Shown piece after piece: positions 59,222 through 64,000 of a stretch of DNA of 64,000 bases. Under the pieces are notes generated by a model, which did not search any database, was not told where the DNA came from, and saw only the letters and a list, made by a program, of their open reading frames with translations. The stretch is taken from NCBI RefSeq assembly GCF_050030965.1, contig NZ_CP188297.1:1736001-1800000 (forward strand). The letters are read 5' to 3'. Position numbers and translations under genes: made by a program. The stretch comes from Glutamicibacter sp002979865 (GTDB lineage: Bacteria; Actinomycetota; Actinomycetes; Actinomycetales; Micrococcaceae). How positions within the stretch are numbered: position 1 is the first letter of the stretch; the number at the start of each line of letters is the position of its first letter.

Positions 59222-60136
59222 ATGAGTATGTCACTCGCAATCTTCGGCATTGTGGCCTCTATAACCGCGATCTTCAGTGCATTGAGCCGGCGGGGACGAC
59301 GATGGCTGGTGCGTGACTTTACGCACTACAAGACCATCCTTGTTGCTTGGATTGCTGGCAACTTGGTGTTCGTAGCCGCGGCCTGCTGGCATCTTCTCTT
59401 CCAAGGGCAGTCGGACATCGGGGCAGTCGTGGCCATAATGATGGCCATCTCATTGTTGATTTTCTGCCTGTCCATGTTGACGCTGCAACGAAGGCCTCAG
59501 AACAACACCCGTCCGAGACGCTTCCTGGCAGTCGGAGCACATCCTGATGATGTCGAGCTGGCTTGCGGTGCGACCATCGCGAAATTGGTGGATGCCGGCC
59601 ATGATGTTCGTATCGTGGTCATGTCGCAGGGTGAAAGTGGCGGACATGCTCCTCGCAGGATTCAAGAAGCCCGACGCGGAGCCGGTTACCTGGGTGCCCA
59701 GTCCCATACGGTGCGGTCCTTTTGCGATACGCGGCTGTCGGAGAATTCCAACCTGATGGTTGCAGCGATCGAGGAGGAAATCGCTGCTTTCGGACCGGAT
59801 GTCGTGCTGACTCATTCTGCTACTGATATCCACCAAGACCATGAGGCGGTGCACCGTGCAGTAATGCGCGCCGGGAGGCGACTGCCCTCCATACTCTGCT
59901 TCGAGAGCCCCTCGGTGGGCAATGATTTCTCTCCAAGCTTCTTCGTTGACGTCGAGAACTACACCGACGTCAAGGTCGAAGCCATCAAGCTACATGCCGA
60001 TCAGCGGAACAAGCCCTATATGACCCGTGCGCGGATCGAGTCCATGGCTACTTTCCGTGGCAACCAGGTCAAGCAGCAGCGGGCCGAAGGATTTGAAGTA
60101 ATGCGCCTCGTATCAACCACAGTGGGAGATTTCTAA
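59222..60136 (+). CDS. PIG-L family deacetylase with N-terminal membrane segments
   Basis: A 304-residue protein. The first 90 residues hold about three hydrophobic helices, and from residue 100 the PIG-L/LmbE fold begins: AHPDDVE (His107, Asp109, Asp110) for zinc, SQGESGGHAPRR, and the second metal region DIHQDHEAVH (His204, His207, His211). PIG-L enzymes remove acetyl groups from N-acetylglucosamine units (GlcNAc-PI, mycothiol and others). The membrane anchor suggests that the catalytic side faces the inner or outer surface, near the glycosyltransferase. First gene of a four-gene coupled operon (TAATG with the next). Confidence 0.88.
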   Translation: MSMSLAIFGIVASITAIFSALSRRGRRWLVRDFTHYKTILVAWIAGNLVFVAAACWHLLFQGQSDIGAVVAIMMAISLLIFCLSMLTLQRRPQNNTRPRRFLAVGAHPDDVELACGATIAKLVDAGHDVRIVVMSQGESGGHAPRRIQEARRGAGYLGAQSHTVRSFCDTRLSENSNLMVAAIEEEIAAFGPDVVLTHSATDIHQDHEAVHRAVMRAGRRLPSILCFESPSVGNDFSPSFFVDVENYTDVKVEAIKLHADQRNKPYMTRARIESMATFRGNQVKQQRAEGFEVMRLVSTTVGDF

Positions 60137-61056
60137 TGAAGATCCTAGTCACCGGGGTCGGAGGTCCAGCAGGAAGCTCGCTTGCGCGCCAGCTGCACGC
60201 GCGAGGACATAGCGTCATCGGCGCTGACATGGTGCCAATAACTGATCCGCTGCTCGACGCCTTCCACCAGGTGCCAGCAGCCGGTCACCAGCAGTACCCC
60301 ACTCGGCTTCAAGAGATTGTTCTCCAGCACTCAGCTGAACTGGTTATCCCGACCGTCAGCGAAGAACTCCCGGTGCTTTCGGCAGAGAGTATCCGAGAGC
60401 TGCTGGAATCGGCCGGAGCCCGATTATTGATTTCCTCGAAAGAATCCGTGCTGATCAGCGACGACAAGTACTACACGATGCTGACTTTGCGAGGGGATAA
60501 CGTGCCCGTCCCCGATTTTGCCCGGATCAACGCTGGCAGTGGCGAAGCCTTGGCGCAGTTCAGCCCGGAAGAGCAGATCATCATCAAGCCACGCGTATCG
60601 CGCGGAGGACGGGGCGTCCGCTTGGCTACGGCAGGAGACCTCGGGGCAGGCCGCGTACCGGCTGGTACGCGGGATCTTGTGCAGCGCTTTGCCCCCGGAC
60701 GCGAATTCGCGCCGATGATCTTCAGGAACCCTGATTCCGGGGAGATCGAGGTCTGCGTGGTGGTGGAGAAGACCGAGCTGCGCGAGGGGCTCGTGGGCAA
60801 CGCAGTATCGGTGCGCCGCTGCGAGTCGAATGATCCAATAGCCGCTCATGTTGCGTGGGTGGCCAAGAATGCAGTGCAGTCGCTGGAGCTGGTCGGGCCG
60901 GTAGACATGGACGTGCGCCTGGGTGGCGATGGGCAACCGGTGGTGCTCGAGGTCAATGCCCGTTTCGGAGCCAATAGCCAGTCCGCGCCGGAACTGCTGG
61001 ATGCTGCATTGCGCTTGCTCGGGGTGGCGTCCACAGCGCAAGTTGGCTGTGCATGA
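60136..61056 (+). CDS. ATP-grasp ligase
   Basis: A 306-residue ATP-grasp protein. It starts with a Rossmann-like prefold (LVTGVGGPAGSSLARQL), followed by the ATP-binding lysine in IIIKPRVSRGGRGVRLA (Lys151) and the metal-binding loop VVLEVNARFGANSQ (Glu272, Asn274). The fold is that of carbamoyl-phosphate-synthase-like carboxylate-amine ligases. It would activate a carboxylate as acyl phosphate and join it to an amine, possibly the sugar amine freed by the PIG-L partner. ATG overlaps the previous stop by one base; overlaps the next gene by four (ATGA). Function inferred. Confidence 0.85.
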   Translation: MKILVTGVGGPAGSSLARQLHARGHSVIGADMVPITDPLLDAFHQVPAAGHQQYPTRLQEIVLQHSAELVIPTVSEELPVLSAESIRELLESAGARLLISSKESVLISDDKYYTMLTLRGDNVPVPDFARINAGSGEALAQFSPEEQIIIKPRVSRGGRGVRLATAGDLGAGRVPAGTRDLVQRFAPGREFAPMIFRNPDSGEIEVCVVVEKTELREGLVGNAVSVRRCESNDPIAAHVAWVAKNAVQSLELVGPVDMDVRLGGDGQPVVLEVNARFGANSQSAPELLDAALRLLGVASTAQVGCA

Positions 61057-62417
61057 GTTCGGCACTCGTTCTTGGCTATTACACACTGACCGCAGTCATC
61101 CTTTCCGTCGGTGTGCTCAAGCTGGGGTTGATCCCCTTGGCGTTGCTTTTCGAATGCCGCCGGGGTCTGCTTTTCACCCGCTACGGGAAGCTGTCGTCAG
61201 TGCCTCCTGGCAGCCCGGCAAACACTATTCTGCGGCCCCGCCGTCGAACCCGGGCGTCGAGGCATTTCGGGCAGATCCCGGACTACAGGGTATCGGTAAT
61301 CATCCCGGCCTATAACGAGGAAGTGGTATTGCGCGCCTGCGTTGAATCAATTGTCCGAAGCAAGGGAAACCTCGCTGAAGTGGTGATTGTCGATGACGGA
61401 TCCACCGATGGCACCGCACGGCTGATGCGTGAGCTAGCTCAAGAGCATCGCCTGGTGCAGGCCATCAGCCAGGAGAATGCCGGCAAAGGCGCGGCACTTA
61501 ATCGTGGAATTGCCCTCGCGACTGGAGAGATACTGGTTTTTGTCGATGCCGACGGAATTTTTTCGCCGGTGACTATTCCGTGGTTGCTCACTGGATTCCG
61601 CGATGTGAAGGTGGGGGCGGTTTGCGGTGACGACCGGCCTGTAAACCTGGATAGGGTGCTGACCAAGATGCTTTCGGTCCTTTCGCATCTGGGAACGGGG
61701 GTTGTTCGGCGGGCGTTGTCCCTGATTCATTGCTTGCCGGTAGTTTCCGGGAATATAGGTGCATTCCGTGCTGATCTGGTCAGGGATCTTGGCGGGTTCC
61801 GCACCGATACGGTTGGAGAGGACTTGGAATTGACCTGGCGCTTCTATGGTGCCGGGTATCGTGTGGCTTTTGAACCACGCGCGATTGTCTTGGCGGAGTC
61901 ACCTTCTACGCTGCAGGCGCTGTGGAAGCAACGAGTCCGCTGGGCACGGGGCCTGCTGCAATCGATCAAGATACATTGGCGGATGCACGGCAACCCCCGG
62001 TTCGGGCCGTTCGGAGTGTTCCTGCTGTTCAATTTTCTCACGATGGTGGTGGTGCCACTGGCTCAGATCCTGGTGCTTGCCGGATTGCTCTATTTCATCC
62101 CGGCCGGGCTGATTACCTTCGGCGGCGAAGAAGAAGCAACCTTAATTGGTCGCACCGCGATGGTGGTCGGTTGGATTGGCATCGGAATCACGCTGGCTTC
62201 GGTGGTTCTTGGCATTGCGCTGAACACTGCATGGAGGGATTTGGCGAACCTGTGGACCCTACCGCTATGGCCGTTCTATGCCACGGGGATGGGGCTCACC
62301 ATGCTCGCAGCGGTAGCGTTTGAGATCCGCGGGAGGCCCGCCAAATGGAACAAGCTGCAAAGAACCGGTGTCATTTCCAGCGGTGAGTTCTCTGCCATTC
62401 TTGGAAGCGGATCATGA
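61053..62417 (+). CDS. Family 2 glycosyltransferase, membrane-bound (PgaC/IcaA-like)
   Basis: A 454-residue processive-type transferase. An N-terminal helix (10-32) precedes the GT-A domain. Motifs are in order: Asp114-Asp115 (VVIVDDGSTDG), DAD at 165-167, GED at 255-257 (general base Asp) and QRVRW at 293-297 (processivity). Then three or four C-terminal helices (about 310-430). This is the layout of poly-beta-1,6-GlcNAc synthase, hyaluronan synthase and cellulose synthase relatives. It polymerises a UDP-sugar, probably UDP-GlcNAc, while exporting the chain. Coupled to both neighbours by ATGA overlaps. Confidence 0.9.
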   Translation: MSSALVLGYYTLTAVILSVGVLKLGLIPLALLFECRRGLLFTRYGKLSSVPPGSPANTILRPRRRTRASRHFGQIPDYRVSVIIPAYNEEVVLRACVESIVRSKGNLAEVVIVDDGSTDGTARLMRELAQEHRLVQAISQENAGKGAALNRGIALATGEILVFVDADGIFSPVTIPWLLTGFRDVKVGAVCGDDRPVNLDRVLTKMLSVLSHLGTGVVRRALSLIHCLPVVSGNIGAFRADLVRDLGGFRTDTVGEDLELTWRFYGAGYRVAFEPRAIVLAESPSTLQALWKQRVRWARGLLQSIKIHWRMHGNPRFGPFGVFLLFNFLTMVVVPLAQILVLAGLLYFIPAGLITFGGEEEATLIGRTAMVVGWIGIGITLASVVLGIALNTAWRDLANLWTLPLWPFYATGMGLTMLAAVAFEIRGRPAKWNKLQRTGVISSGEFSAILGSGS

Positions 62418-63724
62418 GCGCGGCCAAGATGCAGCGTCAACGCCGGAAACTGGCAATGGCAGCCATAGCGGGCTTGGTGACTTTTCTTTTGCTGGCGGCT
62501 GCTTGCTACATGACCAGATTCCCCACTTCTGCAGCGCATCAACCGACCCCGACGCCGGACCCCACGGTGGTCGAGCCGATGCCTCCGCAGCATGCCTGCC
62601 AAGATTCCCCTCGCGCAGAGGGCACCAGTTCCCCAGGAGACAACCTCGGCATGCGCCACTCCAAGACAGACACCCAACTTCCCCGATTTTCCAGAGTTGT
62701 GAACGTCGGTTTTGAAGATATTACCGCCGAAGATCCTGCCCGTATCCCGGAAATTGCCCGTCGATTAAATTCGGTCAGGGCGACAGGAGTATCGCTCTCC
62801 ATTGGACGTCTCGACTGGGTGGCTTTCCCCTGGCCAGCCCAACGCGATGTCGAATCCAGCGAAGTCACGCAAACCGGGCGGGACTATGTTGCTGAAGCGA
62901 TTAGTGCCTTCCGCTGCGATGAGCAGGGTAGACCTCGAACAATCTACTTGAATATCGATACGTTGCTGGGCAGAGAGCTGGAGCGCCGTCCATCGCTAGC
63001 AGGAATCAACTCCGAGGGGCATCCTTCCAAGAACTGGGCAAGTATCTCGGCGTGGAAAGAGGATGGACTTGATACCAGGCTTGTCGAGCTGGTTAGTGAA
63101 GCCGTTCGGCGCTATGCACCCGATGGCATCAACGTCACGGAGCTGATGTTTCCCAGCTACACGTTCGGCGAGGATGACTTGGAGAACTTTGCGAAGTTCA
63201 GCGAGCGCCCTGATTGGCCGAGGTCTGCTGACGGAACGATTGATTCCACGTCAGAGCAAATCTACCTATGGCGGTCAAACGCAGTCACCTCGATCATGAA
63301 GAAAGTGGCTGGAAGTCTGGACGAAACCGGTCCGGTGCTCACCATGGATGTGCGATCACCTGCCAACGGAGATCCAAGGGGACGCCCTGATTCCGGCCAA
63401 GACTACGGGCAGCTTCTGAACGTGGTTGACCGCCTGAACATCTGGAATTTTCGGGGCATCGCATCGTCCAATCGGGTTTCGACAGACGAATTGGTACAGC
63501 GGTACATGAAGCAGGAACCTGAAAAGTATTCCTTGGAAATCGGGCTTTGGGAAGGCGCAGGCTCCATGGACAGCAGTTCCGTGAGCAAGGAACTGCTGAA
63601 TGCCGAGGACCATTCATTGCTGCATGTCTCCGTTACCCCCACTTCGTTAATGGACGACAGCATATGGTCCGCATTGGAGGGTGCTTGGAGCCAGGTTCCT
63701 GCTACTCGCCCGGGTGCGGACTAA
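62414..63724 (+). CDS. Secreted/anchored glycoside-hydrolase-like protein
   Basis: A 436-residue protein with an N-terminal signal-anchor helix (about 14-33) and a Pro/Thr-rich linker (TPTPDPTVVEPMPP) before the main domain. The main domain has alternating strands and helices of TIM-barrel type with acidic loops (APDGINVTELMFPSY, and GFEDITAEDPARIPEIARRLN at the start). The pattern is reminiscent of the glycoside-hydrolase half of PgaB, which trims or binds PNAG. Catalytic residues cannot be assigned with confidence. It would act outside on the exported polysaccharide. It is the last gene of the operon. Confidence 0.65.
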   Translation: MSAAKMQRQRRKLAMAAIAGLVTFLLLAAACYMTRFPTSAAHQPTPTPDPTVVEPMPPQHACQDSPRAEGTSSPGDNLGMRHSKTDTQLPRFSRVVNVGFEDITAEDPARIPEIARRLNSVRATGVSLSIGRLDWVAFPWPAQRDVESSEVTQTGRDYVAEAISAFRCDEQGRPRTIYLNIDTLLGRELERRPSLAGINSEGHPSKNWASISAWKEDGLDTRLVELVSEAVRRYAPDGINVTELMFPSYTFGEDDLENFAKFSERPDWPRSADGTIDSTSEQIYLWRSNAVTSIMKKVAGSLDETGPVLTMDVRSPANGDPRGRPDSGQDYGQLLNVVDRLNIWNFRGIASSNRVSTDELVQRYMKQEPEKYSLEIGLWEGAGSMDSSSVSKELLNAEDHSLLHVSVTPTSLMDDSIWSALEGAWSQVPATRPGAD

Positions 63725-64000
63725 TCGCGGAATCTATGCGAATTCCGGCTCGAAGAAAAAATTTCAGATTAATCCGGATTCTTGCGTCATGATTCCCTTT
63801 TCCGCGTATCTAAGTGATGTACGCGCTGAACTGGGCAACAAGGAATTATGAGGTTTCGAGACGTCCAGTTGTCTTATGGGGAAGATGCTGACGGGTGGGC
63901 GAGTTGCAAGCTTGGGGGATGGAGCTCGCCCACCTTTCAGGATTTTCGAACCCATTTCATAGAGATATTGGAAAAATCCTGATAGGTTCTAAAGGATGAA
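63725..64000. other. Terminal intergenic stretch
   Basis: No gene with a ribosome site or protein pattern is seen to the window end. The stretch is relatively AT-rich and may hold the promoter of a gene beyond the window. No clear terminator was found after the last operon gene. Confidence 0.35.

Noticed and set aside
58852..59250. 132-codon minus-strand frame in the gap before the glycan operon
   Set aside because: No ribosome site, mixed hydrophobic and basic composition, overlaps the operon start.

Overview
The window looks like a chromosome segment of a high-GC Gram-positive actinobacterium, most likely of the Micrococcaceae (Arthrobacter/Glutamicibacter type). The pointers are GC-rich codon use with many GTG/TTG starts, a DUF6286/AmaP/Asp23 envelope-stress cluster, an IdeR-like iron box, accA1/accD1-type acyl-CoA carboxylase genes and a class E (LAXTG) sorting signal. 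The genus is inferred from style, not from a marker gene. No tRNA, rRNA, CRISPR array, transposase or phage gene was seen.

Layout. 1-5.6 kb: the end of an MmgE/PrpD gene, a flavin reductase fused to a GntR/FCD-type regulator, an NTF2-like protein, a lipoprotein and two divergent zinc alcohol dehydrogenases. 5.6-13 kb: a six-gene minus-strand operon for an SsuABC/TauABC-like importer with two paralogous binding proteins and a frameshifted third alcohol dehydrogenase, divergent from an aldehyde dehydrogenase. 13-16.3 kb: a CdaR regulator, a GntP permease and an SdpI-family protein. 16.5-19.2 kb: a SAM-I riboswitch in front of two SfnB/DszC-like flavin monooxygenases, which points to sulfur scavenging. 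19.3-23.8 kb: two MBL-fold hydrolases, a LysR regulator and an MHS-type MFS carrier. 24-29.5 kb: small membrane proteins (two DUF202, two DUF6069-like), unrecognised ORFs and an OFA-type MFS carrier. 29.5-35.2 kb: a TetR-controlled operon resembling the mycobacterial accD1-accA1-MaoC-citE leucine-catabolism set. 35.4-37.8 kb: an exported beta-carbonic anhydrase and an MFS carrier. 37.8-41.6 kb: an ECF sigma/anti-sigma pair divergent from an Asp23/Gls24 envelope-stress operon, followed by GlsB. 42.9-46.9 kb: a siderophore ABC importer under a probable iron box. 47-49.4 kb: DUF488, an NAD(P)-binding protein and a small HD/monooxygenase chimera. 49.5-57.8 kb: an allantoin-to-glyoxylate region (Asp/Glu-racemase-fold enzyme, NCS1 permease, Hyi, GlxR, Gcl, AllB). 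58-58.7 kb: a membrane protein and a beheaded LAXTG wall-protein remnant. 59.2-63.7 kb: a tightly coupled four-gene operon (PIG-L deacetylase, ATP-grasp ligase, PgaC-like glycosyltransferase, secreted glycosidase-like protein).

How the parts work together. The first 19 kb combine uptake of small organic acids or organosulfur compounds, oxidation of alcohols and aldehydes, and reduced-flavin-dependent cleavage. The fused flavin reductase could supply reduced flavin to the SfnB-like enzymes, although it is 15 kb away. The allantoin region moves allantoin in, opens the ring and converts glyoxylate to glycerate. The CdaR-GntP pair at 13-16 kb would suit glycerate or gluconate uptake.

The best candidate for an undescribed system is the 59.2-63.7 kb operon. 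It has the logic of a PNAG-like polysaccharide machine, but a PIG-L deacetylase replaces the usual one and an ATP-grasp ligase is added, so a free sugar amine could be acylated. Other points of interest are the riboswitch-controlled desulfurisation pair, the flavin reductase/FCD fusion, the racemase-fold protein with an arylmalonate-decarboxylase-like single cysteine, and the chimeric HD protein.
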